From NCBI RefSeq assembly GCF_030063135.1, contig NZ_JASISO010000015.1:1-64000 (forward strand): DNA of 64,000 nt. Reading direction: 5' to 3'. The position numbers were made by a program, and so were the translations under genes. The stretch's first letter is position 1. Every line of letters starts with the position of its first letter. Below are positions 53,679-61,847 of the stretch, piece after piece. The notes below the pieces were generated by a model, which saw only the letters and a program-made list of their open reading frames with translations, had not been told where the DNA came from and did not search any database. The DNA is from Streptomyces sp. G-G2. GTDB taxonomy: Bacteria; Actinomycetota; Actinomycetes; Streptomycetales; Streptomycetaceae.

Positions 53679-54413
53679 ATGCGGGAGACCGGGCGGATCG
53701 CGCTCGCGGCCGCGTACCGGCTGGCGGCACCGCCGCTGACCGGCGTGCTGATGGAGCGGTTGCCCGAGGAGACGGCCGATCTGCCGCGTCACGGCCACGG
53801 ACTGCCGAACCGGCTGACGGACGCGGTCATCGCCCGCGGTGACCACACCACGCTCAAGGCACTCGCGGGCAACGACGGCCACGGGCCGCACCTGCGCGCG
53901 GCCCAGGTGCGGCTGGCGCGGCTCGGCGATCCGGACATCGGGCGGGTGCTGTACAAGGCGGGGTCGTGGGACGGCGCGGACGAGGTGCGCGCCGCCGTGC
54001 TGGCCGCCGCCGATCAGGATGATCCGGGCTGGCGCGCGGAGGGCGGCCTGGTGAACGAGGTGCTCGCGGCCTCCCGCCGCCGTCCGGCGGTGCTGAAACC
54101 CCCGCTCGGGACGCCCTTCTTCCCTGAGCTGGTCGCGGTCGCCCTCTTCCACCTTCCTCACCGCGACGGACCGCAATCACGTCCCCGCCGTGCCCCGTTG
54201 GCGCCAGCCGTTCCGCGCGGCGTCGGCCCTGGTCCGCGAACACCTCGGCGACGATCCCGGGGCATGGGCGCGACGGCGCTGCGGCTGCTCCCGGAGTTCA
54301 CCGGCCCGCTCCCCGCACTCCTCGCCTCGGCGTCCGGCGGTCGGCGGTCGGCGGTCGGCGGTCGGCGGTCGGCGGTGACATTTGTCAGCGTTCGCGGTGA
54401 CATACCGCACTGA
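53679..54413 (+). pseudogene. Uncharacterised HEAT-like protein with frameshifts
   Basis: Residues 1-145 (from ATG 53679) read well: LPNRLTDAVIARGDHTTLKALAGNDGHGPHLRAAQVRLARLGDPDIG, a helical-repeat style. After FPELVAVALFH the frame becomes Arg/Pro-rich while a neighbouring frame reads VPRWRQPFRAASALVREHLGDDPGAW; the first frame then resumes as ALRLLPEFTGPLPALLAS. At least two indels are implied. The tail is made of a (CGGCGGT)6 repeat. I do not recognise the family; it is the third gene of an apparent operon with the XRE gene. Confidence 0.55.
54335..54376. repeat. Six 7-bp tandem repeats (CGGCGGT)
   Basis: CGGCGGT occurs six times without interruption at the 3' end of the frameshifted gene. 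A 7-bp unit changes reading frame with each copy gained or lost, so the C-terminus of that gene is slippage-prone. Confidence 0.9.
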
Positions 54414-54445
54414 CCGGAGGCCGGTTGGGCTTCGAGACTGGTTCC

Positions 54446-55765
54446 ATGACCACACAGCGGTACGGAGACCACGGCACCGACGGCCCGGAGGACCGCGGGC
54501 TTTCGCGGCGGAGGCTGATGACCGGGGGCGGCGCCCTCGCGGTGGCCCTCACCGTCTCGGGCACCGCCCCGGCCGCCGCCTCCACGTCCGCGTACACCTC
54601 CACGTCCGCTTACGCCACCGCCGCCGCGCGCACTCCGGCGCCGCCGCTCCCGCCCCAGCGGCTCGTCCTGCCCGTGCCGACCGGCCGGTACCCGCTCGGC
54701 GCGGTCAGCCTGCGGCTGGCCGACCGGTCGCGGCGCGAACCGTGGGTACCGTCCGAACCGGTACGGGAGTTCATGGTCCAGATCTGGTATCCGGCCGACC
54801 GGCCCGCGGCCGGGCCCCGGGCGCCCTGGATGACAGCGGGGGCGGCCCGGCACTTCCAGAGCTCGGGACTGCTGCCCGCCGGAAGCTTCCTCCTCCCGGC
54901 CACTCACGCCCGGGAGGGCGCGCCCGCGCGGACGGCCGACGGGCGCAGGCCGGTGATCCTCTACTCGCACGGCCACGGCCAGCACCGGAACTCCAGCCTG
55001 ACCCTCGTCGAGGACCTGGCCTCGCACGGCTACGTGGTCGTCACCCTCGACCACACGCATGACGCCGGGCAGGTGGAGTTCCCCGACGGCCGGGTCAAGA
55101 CGTACGCCATGCCCGAGCTGACGCCGGCCAACGAGCAACGCGTCATCGGCAAGGCCGTCGACGTACGCGTGGCCGACGTCCGGTGCACCCTCGCGACGCT
55201 CGGCGAGGCGGTCCGCCGGGGCGGCGCGCCCGGGCTGCCCGCCGGGCTGGCGCACGTCCTGGACCTGCGGCGCACGGCCGCGTTCGGCCACTCCCTGGGC
55301 GGGGCCACCGCGGCGGCGGCGATGTACGCGGGGCTGCCGGTCGTGGCCGGGGCGGACCTCGACGGGACCCTGTTCGGCGAGGTCGTCACCCGCGGCCTGG
55401 ACAAGCCGTTCATGCTGTTCGGGGCGGACACCGAGGACGACACGTCCTGGCAGTCCGCCTGGCCGCACCTGCGCGGCTGGCGCCGCTCCCTACGGCTCAC
55501 CGGCTCCCGGCACTTCTCCTTCACCGACTACGAGCCGCTGCTCCCGCAGGCCGCCGCCCGGCTCGGTGCGACCCCGGAGCAACTCGCCGACTTCATCGGG
55601 CCCTTGGGCTGGCAGCGGTCCCTCACCGTGCAGCGCGATGTCCTGCTCGCCTTCTTCGGCCTGCACCTCCACGGCCGGGCCGCGCCCCTCCTCGACGGTC
55701 CTGCTCCGCGCTACCCGGAGATCCTCTTCCCGCACGGGCGCGCCTACGGACCGGTGGAGGGGTAG
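54446..55765 (+). CDS. Secreted PAF-acetylhydrolase-like alpha/beta hydrolase
   Basis: A 439-residue exported hydrolase. The N-terminus has a twin-arginine motif (LSRRRLMTGGGALAVALTVSG) with a cleavage region APAAAS. The catalytic domain contains REFMVQIWYPAD, VILYSHGHGQHRNSS (oxyanion region), the nucleophile in GHSLGGATAAA, an Asp in GADLDGT and the His in GSRHFSFTDY, the order of bacterial PAF-acetylhydrolase/PET-hydrolase-like enzymes. It probably cleaves acetyl or short acyl esters outside the cell. ATG 54446 is used; a TTG at 54425 has a better GGAGG site and is an alternative. Its last 22 bases overlap the convergent small gene. Confidence 0.88.
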   Translation: MTTQRYGDHGTDGPEDRGLSRRRLMTGGGALAVALTVSGTAPAAASTSAYTSTSAYATAAARTPAPPLPPQRLVLPVPTGRYPLGAVSLRLADRSRREPWVPSEPVREFMVQIWYPADRPAAGPRAPWMTAGAARHFQSSGLLPAGSFLLPATHAREGAPARTADGRRPVILYSHGHGQHRNSSLTLVEDLASHGYVVVTLDHTHDAGQVEFPDGRVKTYAMPELTPANEQRVIGKAVDVRVADVRCTLATLGEAVRRGGAPGLPAGLAHVLDLRRTAAFGHSLGGATAAAAMYAGLPVVAGADLDGTLFGEVVTRGLDKPFMLFGADTEDDTSWQSAWPHLRGWRRSLRLTGSRHFSFTDYEPLLPQAAARLGATPEQLADFIGPLGWQRSLTVQRDVLLAFFGLHLHGRAAPLLDGPAPRYPEILFPHGRAYGPVEG

Positions 55766-56010
55766 CTGGAGGGGTAGTTTGAGGGCGACGTGCCGGGGGC
55801 GTCGTAGACGGGCGGGTTCCAGGTGGAGCCGGTCGGGGCGGGGTCCGGCGCGAAGGGGCCCGCCCGGTTGGCCATGAGGAGCATCACCACCCCGACGACG
55901 AGCACGGTGACCACGGTCAGGGCGAGCCCGATGGGGTTGCTGAGGTTGTAGGTGTAGTGGCTGGTTCCCCACTTGCTCCGTTTGAAGACCGGTTCGTCGT
56001 CGTAGTTCAT
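55744..56010 (-). CDS. Small single-pass membrane protein
   Basis: An 88-residue protein: a charged N-terminus (MNYDDEPVFKRSKWGTSHYTYNLSNP), one transmembrane helix (IGLALTVVTVLVVGVVMLLM) and a Pro/Ser/Tyr-rich tail (APGTSPSNYPSSYPSTGP). This type is common and uncharacterised in Streptomyces. GGGGGAG precedes the ATG at 56010. It starts 30 nt after the stop of the DUF6882-like gene and may share its transcript. Confidence 0.8.
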   Translation of the reverse strand: MNYDDEPVFKRSKWGTSHYTYNLSNPIGLALTVVTVLVVGVVMLLMANRAGPFAPDPAPTGSTWNPPVYDAPGTSPSNYPSSYPSTGP

Positions 56011-56039
56011 GCCTCGCTCCTCCCCCTTCCTTGCGGTGC

Positions 56040-56735
56040 TCAGGACCCAACGGTCAGGCGGACGGCGGCGATGCGGTCGGCCCGATCGAGGTCGATCTCC
56101 GCCGCTCGCCCGCTCGGCAGGTCCGCCGTGATCCGGTCGCCGCTCTCCCGCCAGGACATGCCGTGGTGGTCGAGGAAGCCCGTGACCACGCGGCGGCCCG
56201 ACCGTCCGATCAGGCTCGCGCCGGTCACCAGGGTCCGCGGCAGGGCGATCGGATCGAAGGCGGCGCCGGGCACCCGCGGGTCGTCCGGCAGGAAGTAGAC
56301 CCGGGTGCCCGGGCCCGCGGGGAGGCCGAGGTATCCGGGGGCCTCAGCCACACCCATCCCGGCGAAGGCCAGGGTCTCGGCCGCCCGGTGGGGGTCGGCG
56401 AAGCCGGAGAGGTCGACCACTTCCTCGCTCAGCTCGGCGATCCCGTGGATCCTGCCGTAGCGTGCGACCGCCCCGCTGAGAGCCACCACCTCGGTGCCGC
56501 GCAGCCCCGGGTTGGCCCAGCCCCACATCCAGGACCGCTCGTCCGTGTCGTAGGTCCCCAGCACCCCGATCCGCAGCCGCAGCCCGCCCTGCTCGTACAC
56601 GCAGGACGGCAGATCCGCCGTCCACGGCTGCCCGCCGTCGGGGAGGAACGCGGTCAGGGCCTCGAGCTGGGCCGCCCCCCAGGCCGCGTGGCGCTCGGCC
56701 TCGAAGAGGAACGCGTCGCTGAATTGACTCACCAT
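56040..56735 (-). CDS. DUF6882-like soluble protein
   Basis: A 231-residue protein with FEAERHAAWGAAQLEALTAFLPDGG, then RIGVLGTYDTDERSWMWGWANPGLRG, the WxWxWxNP signature seen in the DUF6882 family, and later DLSGFADPHRAAETLAFAGMGV. Function is not known. No export signal. ATG 56735 (or GTG 56732) is preceded by GGGAG. It is located beside an Imm49-like gene; proteins of this kind often lie in actinobacterial polymorphic-toxin neighbourhoods, which is suggestive only. Confidence 0.7.
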   Translation of the reverse strand: MVSQFSDAFLFEAERHAAWGAAQLEALTAFLPDGGQPWTADLPSCVYEQGGLRLRIGVLGTYDTDERSWMWGWANPGLRGTEVVALSGAVARYGRIHGIAELSEEVVDLSGFADPHRAAETLAFAGMGVAEAPGYLGLPAGPGTRVYFLPDDPRVPGAAFDPIALPRTLVTGASLIGRSGRRVVTGFLDHHGMSWRESGDRITADLPSGRAAEIDLDRADRIAAVRLTVGS

Positions 56736-56815
56736 GCTCCCGACCCTACGAGGCCGTCCCACCCCGGCCGTTCCCGGGGGGCCGGCCACGGGAAGGGGAC
56801 GTACGTACCGCCGCC

Positions 56816-56873
56816 GACCCCGACCCCGGCTCCGGCTCCGACCCCGGCTCCGGCTCCGGCTCCGGGTGAAATC
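56816..56873. repeat. GGCTCC/CCGACC hexanucleotide repeat tract
   Basis: A 58-bp run of CCGACC and GGCTCC hexamers lies in the gap between the DUF6882-like and Imm49-like genes. No coding role is supported. Confidence 0.7.
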
Positions 56874-56915
56874 GTGCCCGGGCCGTCGGACCCGCGCCGT
56901 CGGGCCCGTGGGGCC

Positions 56916-57679
56916 TCAGACGCCGACCGGCGGGGCGGCTTCCGGAGCGCTGAGCGGGCCCTGCGGCAAGTAGCCGGACCTGATCTCCAGCTCCCACCCG
57001 TGCGCCTGGACCGCGAGCGCGGCCAGCGCGATCACCTGGAACGGCCGCAGCCGCGGACGGCCGCGTCGGACGCGTCGGACGCCGTGCTCTCGCTCTCGCG
57101 GTACTCCTCCAGGCGTTCGGCCAGGGCCCGTTCGAAGGCGCCCCGGTCGTCGTCGAGGAGGACGCGGAGCAGCCGCTGATCCGCCGTCAACGCACCGAGG
57201 TCGTCCAGTTGTCGCGCCGCCCCGGCGCGCTCCTCGGCGTCCGGCGTGCACACGGTCACCGGGGGCCGGTCCCGGGGCAGGTGTCCGCTCGCCTCGGTCA
57301 GGTACGCGCACAGGGCGTCCATCTCGGCGAGTTCCCCCGGCTCCGAGAGCGAGTCCAGCCGCGAGTACGGCACGCCGTCGTACAGGGCGGGCGCGAAGTC
57401 GTGCCGCATCACCAGGCCGATCGCCAGCTCGTCCTCGTGGAGCATTCCGCTGACCAGACACAGCGCGAACGCGTCCAGCCAGGTCCGCGCGAGCTGCGGG
57501 TCCTCCAGCGTGCGCGCGGCCACGTGGTCGGCGAGCTCGTCGCCCATCGCCTTCAGGTGTTCCAGGGACAGGCGGGCGTAGCGCAGGTCGTGCCAGCGGC
57601 CGAAGGCCCGGCTGTCGATTCCGTCGAGCGCCCGGGCGATCAGCTCTTCGCCGACCGGGTGGCGCGCCAATTCCCGCAC
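56916..57679 (-). pseudogene. Imm49-like immunity protein with a frameshift near its end
   Basis: From GTG 57679 (AAGGA 7 nt upstream) the frame encodes VRELARHPVGEELIARALDG, then TLEDPQLARTWLDAFALCLVSGMLHEDELAIGLVMRHDF, DALCAYLTEASGH and LLRVLLDDDRGAFERALAERLEEYRES, resembling immunity 49 family proteins. At about 57045-57065 it shifts; the proper ending PRLRPFQVIALAALAVQAHGWELEIRSGYLP continues in another frame to 56916. One missing base explains it. Unshifted, the frame ends at 57032. No cognate toxin gene is visible nearby. Confidence 0.7.
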
Positions 57680-57746
57680 GTCGCTGTCCTTCGTTGATCG
57701 TTTCGTCGGCCAAGGCACGTTACCAACCCCGGGCCGGGCGGGAGCG

Positions 57747-57947
57747 TCAGCCGATGAGCGAGCGCAGGACGGGGATGCTCGTCCCCGCGGCGCCCAGGCC
57801 CGCGAGCAGGCCGACGGCGGGCGGGTTGCCCGCCAGGAAGGTGAGGCCGCCCGCGACCAGACCGACGAGGGCGGCGATCAGCAGGACGACGGCGGTGTGC
57901 AGGGGGATGAAGGGGGACGGCGGGCCGGGTGGGGACGGGGCGCTCAC
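57747..57947 (-). CDS. Small membrane protein
   Basis: A 66-residue protein with a Pro/Ser-rich start (SAPSPPGPPSPFIPLH) and two hydrophobic segments (TAVVLLIAALVGLVAGGLTFLAG, AVGLLAGLGAAGTSIPVL). The start is GTG 57947. It sits between a strong terminator and the Imm49-like gene on the same strand. No family recognised. Confidence 0.6.
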   Translation of the reverse strand: MSAPSPPGPPSPFIPLHTAVVLLIAALVGLVAGGLTFLAGNPPAVGLLAGLGAAGTSIPVLRSLIG

Positions 57948-57993
57948 TGCTGCTCCAGGGTGTCGAGTGCGGGACGGCCCGCCGACACGCCAC

Positions 57994-58034
57994 GAGGCGG
58001 ACGGGCGGAGCGGTGCGCTCCGCCCGTCCGCCTC
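57994..58034 (-). terminator. Strong hairpin terminator after the phospholipase gene
   Basis: A perfect 18-bp stem with a 5-nt loop, starting 26 nt after the phospholipase stop on the minus strand. Confidence 0.9.
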
Positions 58035-58059
58035 ATCGGGCCGTGACGGCGGGCCGGAC

Positions 58060-58569
58060 TCAGCCGAGGTACTGGTTCATGGAGATCTTGATGGCGTGCA
58101 GCTTCCAGGGGACCTCGCCGAAGACGCGTACGCCCCAGTAGTACAGCTCGGCGCGGGCGTCACAGGCCGCGTTGGACTTCAGCGCGGCGCAGGAGGCGTG
58201 CATGTCGTTGCGGAACCACTGGTCGCAGGTGGCACGGTCCGCCCAGCGGAACCGGTAGCAGCCGTCGTGGTGCTTGCAGGCGTGGTGGAAGTCGAAGCGC
58301 CCGGCGAGGTAGCCGTAGGCCGAGAACGGCGGCTTGCCGAACTGGACCCGGGCGAAGTGGACACCGGAGTCGGGGACGTCGGTGCAACCGTCGGTGTCCC
58401 ACGTCTCGCCGCCCTCGTTGAAGGGGGTGGCGTTGGCACCGGGAGCCGTGGTCGCCGACGCCGGGGACGCGGGGACGAGCAGCAGGGCCGCGGCGCCCAG
58501 GACGGCGGTCGCGGCGCCGACGAACCTGTGGCGCGCGCCGGTACGGGGACTGGTACGGGTACGGGACAT
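58060..58569 (-). CDS. Secreted prokaryotic phospholipase A2
   Basis: A 169-residue exported enzyme. The signal peptide (residues 1-39, ending SPASA) is followed by a domain with the PLA2 active site CKHHDGCYRF: His101-Asp102, Cys98 and Cys104. Further Cys residues at C62, C115, C127 and C136 give the disulfide pattern of Streptomyces violaceoruber PLA2. The upstream calcium loop is not clearly delimited. It releases fatty acids from membrane lipids outside the cell. GGAGAGG precedes the ATG at 58569; a strong terminator follows. Confidence 0.92.
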   Translation of the reverse strand: MSRTRTSPRTGARHRFVGAATAVLGAAALLLVPASPASATTAPGANATPFNEGGETWDTDGCTDVPDSGVHFARVQFGKPPFSAYGYLAGRFDFHHACKHHDGCYRFRWADRATCDQWFRNDMHASCAALKSNAACDARAELYYWGVRVFGEVPWKLHAIKISMNQYLG

Positions 58570-58749
58570 GGGGCCTCTCCTGTGGAGCGGTACGAGCCGG
58601 ATCCGGCCGGGCGGCCCGACCTCCCGGTCAACGCTACGTATCCGCGCGCCCGTTGGTTGTCATGCGACCGACCGACAGCCAACGGCCGTTCAGGACGGCA
58701 GAATCGACTCCGTGAGGACACCCGACGCACGTCGGCCCAGGGGGGCTCC

Positions 58750-59883
58750 ATGCCGGAAACGGGCAGCGCGGTAGCCCACTTGTGCGTGCTCGGGCGCGAC
58801 TACGTCGCGGTCATCCGGATCGCGACGGGTGTTCCGACGCTCGTCGTCGGCGTGCGCGCGGCGACCGTGTCGACCGCCCCGCCGGTGGCCCTCGCGGTGC
58901 TGTCGCTGGTGACGGTGTGGAGCGTGCTGTACGTACGGGCCCTGCGCCGGGGGCCGGGGACGACCGCCACCCTGGCTGACGCCCTCGTACTGGCCGCGCT
59001 GGCCGCGAGCGCCCCCTGGTCGGTTCCGCCGGAGTGGCTGGAGCAGGGAAGGTCCTGGATGCTGCCGTTCCTGTCGTTCGCGTGCGTGGGCTACCAGTAC
59101 TACGCGGGCTGGCGGCTCGGCGGGGCGGCGGCCGTGCTGGTGCTGTCCGGTGCCATCGCCGGGACCGCCGCCGCCCTGCCCGCCCGCAGTTCGCTCGACA
59201 GCCTGGTGACCGCCGGGTGGTCCCTGATCGTCGCCTCCCTCGGCCGGATGCTGTGGACGCTGATGCTGCGGGGCGGTCGGCTGGCCGACGAGGCCGCCGC
59301 GGGCGCCGAGACGGCGCGGGCCCGGCAGGCGGCCGAGGCGCGGATCCGCGCCGCCAAACGGGCCCACAACCGGACCTTGCACGACACGGCGGCCACGACC
59401 CTGCTGTGGGTCGGGACCGGCGCCGGGAAGATCCCCGGCGGCCTGCTGGCCGCGCAGGCCCGCCGCGACCTGGACCGGCTGCTCTCCTGGGAGGCCGGTT
59501 CCACCGGGGAGGCGGACCTGATCCGGGGGCTGCGCGAGGCCATCGGGCTGGCGGCCGTACGCGTCGAACTCCGCGGTCCCGCGGCTCTGTTGCTGCCGCA
59601 GCCGATCGCGTCGGCGCTGGCCGACGCCGCGCACGAGGCGCTCGTCAACGTGACCCGGCACGCCGAGGTCGGGCACTGCTCGGTCACGGTCGGCGGATCG
59701 GGCGAGGGGGTGCGCGTCGTCGTGGCCGACGAGGGGGCGGGCTTCGATCCGGGAGGCATCGGCACCTGGCGGCACGGCGTACGCGGTTCCATCCTCGAAC
59801 GCGTCGAGGAGGTCGGCGGCCGTGCCGAGATCATTTCCCTGCCCGGCAGGGGAACCACCGTCAGTCTGGAGTGGCGACGATGA
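58750..59883 (+). CDS. Sensor histidine kinase (NarL-type partner)
   Basis: A 377-residue protein. About five membrane helices in residues 15-175, a coiled-coil (ADEAAAGAETARARQAAEARIRAAKRAHNRTLHDTAATTLL) containing the phospho-accepting His of the HisKA_3 type, then the ATPase domain with the N box DAAHEALVNVTRHAE and G1 box VVADEGAGFDPGG and a G2-like GTWRHGVRGSILERVEEVGG. The ATG at 58750 follows GGGGGG. Its stop overlaps the next gene's start by 4 nt (ATGA). The signal is unknown. Confidence 0.9.
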   Translation: MPETGSAVAHLCVLGRDYVAVIRIATGVPTLVVGVRAATVSTAPPVALAVLSLVTVWSVLYVRALRRGPGTTATLADALVLAALAASAPWSVPPEWLEQGRSWMLPFLSFACVGYQYYAGWRLGGAAAVLVLSGAIAGTAAALPARSSLDSLVTAGWSLIVASLGRMLWTLMLRGGRLADEAAAGAETARARQAAEARIRAAKRAHNRTLHDTAATTLLWVGTGAGKIPGGLLAAQARRDLDRLLSWEAGSTGEADLIRGLREAIGLAAVRVELRGPAALLLPQPIASALADAAHEALVNVTRHAEVGHCSVTVGGSGEGVRVVVADEGAGFDPGGIGTWRHGVRGSILERVEEVGGRAEIISLPGRGTTVSLEWRR

Positions 59884-61073
59884 ATTCCTTCCACCAGGCG
59901 TTCCGGCAGCCGTCCCGTCAGCCGTCCCGGCGGCCCCCGCGCCAGCCGTTCCGTCACGCGGTCCGCAGGTCGGGCGAGCCCACGGCGGCCGAGTTCCTGT
60001 CCCACCTGCGCGTCGCCGTGCTGGGCATATCCGCCATCGTGCTGCTCTCCATGAGCTGGCTGCGCAGCACCGGCGTGTACCGGCCTCTGTGGATGCAGAT
60101 CCTCGCGTACGGGCTCCTGCTGGGCATCGCCGCCGTCGAGGGCGTACTGATCCTGCGCCGCCGGTCGTGGGGGACCGCCCGCTGGGCCGGTGTCGCCCTC
60201 GCGCTCGCCGCGTCGGTGCTGTCCTGCGCGTCGCTGCCCGCCGGGACGCCGACGACCGCCTCGGACTGGGCGTTCGGCACGGTCGGCTGGATCGGGGTCG
60301 TCCTGCTCCTGGACCTGCCGATGTCGCGGCTGGTCCTCTTCCTGGCCGTGCACGAGGCGATCACCGCGGTGAACTTCGTCCTGACCGGGCCGGTGGACGA
60401 GGGCGCCGTACTGAACCTCGTCACCGGCTCCCTGGGGACGATCGGTTTCCCGCTGGCCTGCGGCGCGGCCGCCACCGCGCTGCGCGCGACGGCGCGCGAG
60501 GCGGAACGCGCCCGTCGCCAGGTCGAGGACATCCGGCATTCCGAACGGGTGGCCGAGCAGACCGCGCAGGCGCTCCAGCACAGTTACGCCGGCCTGATCC
60601 ACACCGCGGGCCCGCTGCTGCGCGGGCTCGCCGACGGCAGCCTCGACAGCGACGATCCGGACGTCCAGCGGGACTGCTGGATCGAGGCCGCGCGGATGCG
60701 GCGGCTCTTCATCGAGAACGACGAGGTTCCCAACCAGCTGGTGCACGAACTGCGCCAGCACGTGGACACCGCGGAACGCCGCAAGGTCAAGGCGGACATC
60801 GCCTCGTACGGAACGGCGTTCGATCCGCCGCCGGACATCCGCCTGGCACTCGGGAACTTCCCGCTCCCGGCGCTCGCCCGGGCCAGGACCTGGGCCCGGG
60901 TCACCGTGGTGTTCACTCCCGGGTTCGTGTCGGTGCAGGTGATCGGGGACTGCGGGGCCCTCGGGCCGCCGTGGGCCGGGGACGGGCTCATCGAGACCGA
61001 CAGCTTTCTGGACCCGGACGACAACACGCTCTGGATGGAGGCGCAATGGAGGACCGGCCGGTCACCGTCGTGA
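59880..61073 (+). CDS. Membrane histidine-kinase-like protein lacking a recognisable ATPase domain
   Basis: A 397-residue protein: a short Arg/Gln/Pro-rich N-terminal repeat (FRQPSRQPSRRPPRQPFR), six membrane helices to about residue 205, a coiled-coil (EAERARRQVEDIRHSERVAEQTAQALQHSYAGLIHTAGPLLRGLADG) and a C-terminal domain. The last 130 residues align in position with a kinase ATPase domain, but no N, G1 or G2 box is visible (ALARARTWARVTVVFTPGFVSVQVIGD). It may be a non-catalytic partner of the first kinase. It overlaps the kinase by 4 nt and the response regulator by 28 nt. Confidence 0.8.
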   Translation: MNSFHQAFRQPSRQPSRRPPRQPFRHAVRRSGEPTAAEFLSHLRVAVLGISAIVLLSMSWLRSTGVYRPLWMQILAYGLLLGIAAVEGVLILRRRSWGTARWAGVALALAASVLSCASLPAGTPTTASDWAFGTVGWIGVVLLLDLPMSRLVLFLAVHEAITAVNFVLTGPVDEGAVLNLVTGSLGTIGFPLACGAAATALRATAREAERARRQVEDIRHSERVAEQTAQALQHSYAGLIHTAGPLLRGLADGSLDSDDPDVQRDCWIEAARMRRLFIENDEVPNQLVHELRQHVDTAERRKVKADIASYGTAFDPPPDIRLALGNFPLPALARARTWARVTVVFTPGFVSVQVIGDCGALGPPWAGDGLIETDSFLDPDDNTLWMEAQWRTGRSPS

Positions 61074-61723
61074 TGCTGGACAACCACGACGTGGTCATCG
61101 ACGGGGTGCGGGGGTGGTGCGCGCGCGCCCGGCCCCCCATCCGCCTCATCGCGGCGGGCACCCGGTTCGCCCGGGTGCGGACCGGCGAGGGCGCCGCGGC
61201 CGAGGTGGTCGTCTTCGACCTGGGCCTGCAGAAGGAGGGTGTCCACGAGTTCCACGAGCTGAGCCGACTGGTCCGCGAGGGACGCAACGTCGTCGTCTTC
61301 TCCGGCGAGGAGTCCCCGGCCGTCGTCCTGGAGTGCGCGCGGCTGGGTGCCAAGTCCTTCGTGACGAAGGCGGAGGGCGAGGAGCACCTGATCCACGCCA
61401 TCCGGGCGGCCGCGAAGGGCGAGACGTACACCACCCCTAAGCACGCCGGCATGATCGTCGCGGACCCGGTCCCCGGCAGGCCCGCGCTCTCCGAGAAGCA
61501 GATCGAGGTGCTGCTCGCCTGGTGCAGCGGGCTGTCGAAGCCGATGGTCGCCCGGAAGCTGCACATGTCCCCCAGCACGGTCGCCACCCACATCGAACGT
61601 GCGCGGGGGCACTACGAGCGGGTCGGCCGCCCGGCACCGGACAAGCTCAGCATGACGAACCGGCTGATCCAGGACGACCTCCTCTCCCCGAAGGAGGCGG
61701 ACCCGCTCGCGGACGACCCGTGA
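61046..61723 (+). CDS. NarL/FixJ-type response regulator
   Basis: A 225-residue regulator. The receiver domain has the acidic pair in LDNHDVVIDG, the probable phospho-acceptor Asp in VVVFDLGL, the switch Ser in VVVFSGEES and Lys in SFVTKAEG. The C-terminal LuxR-type HTH is ALSEKQIEVLLAWCSGLSKPMVARKLHMSPSTVATHIERAR. ATG 61046 lies inside the upstream kinase-like gene, so all three genes are tightly coupled. Confidence 0.9.
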   Translation: MEDRPVTVVMLDNHDVVIDGVRGWCARARPPIRLIAAGTRFARVRTGEGAAAEVVVFDLGLQKEGVHEFHELSRLVREGRNVVVFSGEESPAVVLECARLGAKSFVTKAEGEEHLIHAIRAAAKGETYTTPKHAGMIVADPVPGRPALSEKQIEVLLAWCSGLSKPMVARKLHMSPSTVATHIERARGHYERVGRPAPDKLSMTNRLIQDDLLSPKEADPLADDP

Positions 61724-61847
61724 GACGCGGCCGACCGCCCGCGGGCGGGGCGTCCGGGGTTCTTGAGCGTTCCACGAGCACACGGCGGTACAAAGAAGTC
61801 GCGCTCAAGCTTTCGCGATCAACTACCCCGCCTGCGAAAGGAAGTTC

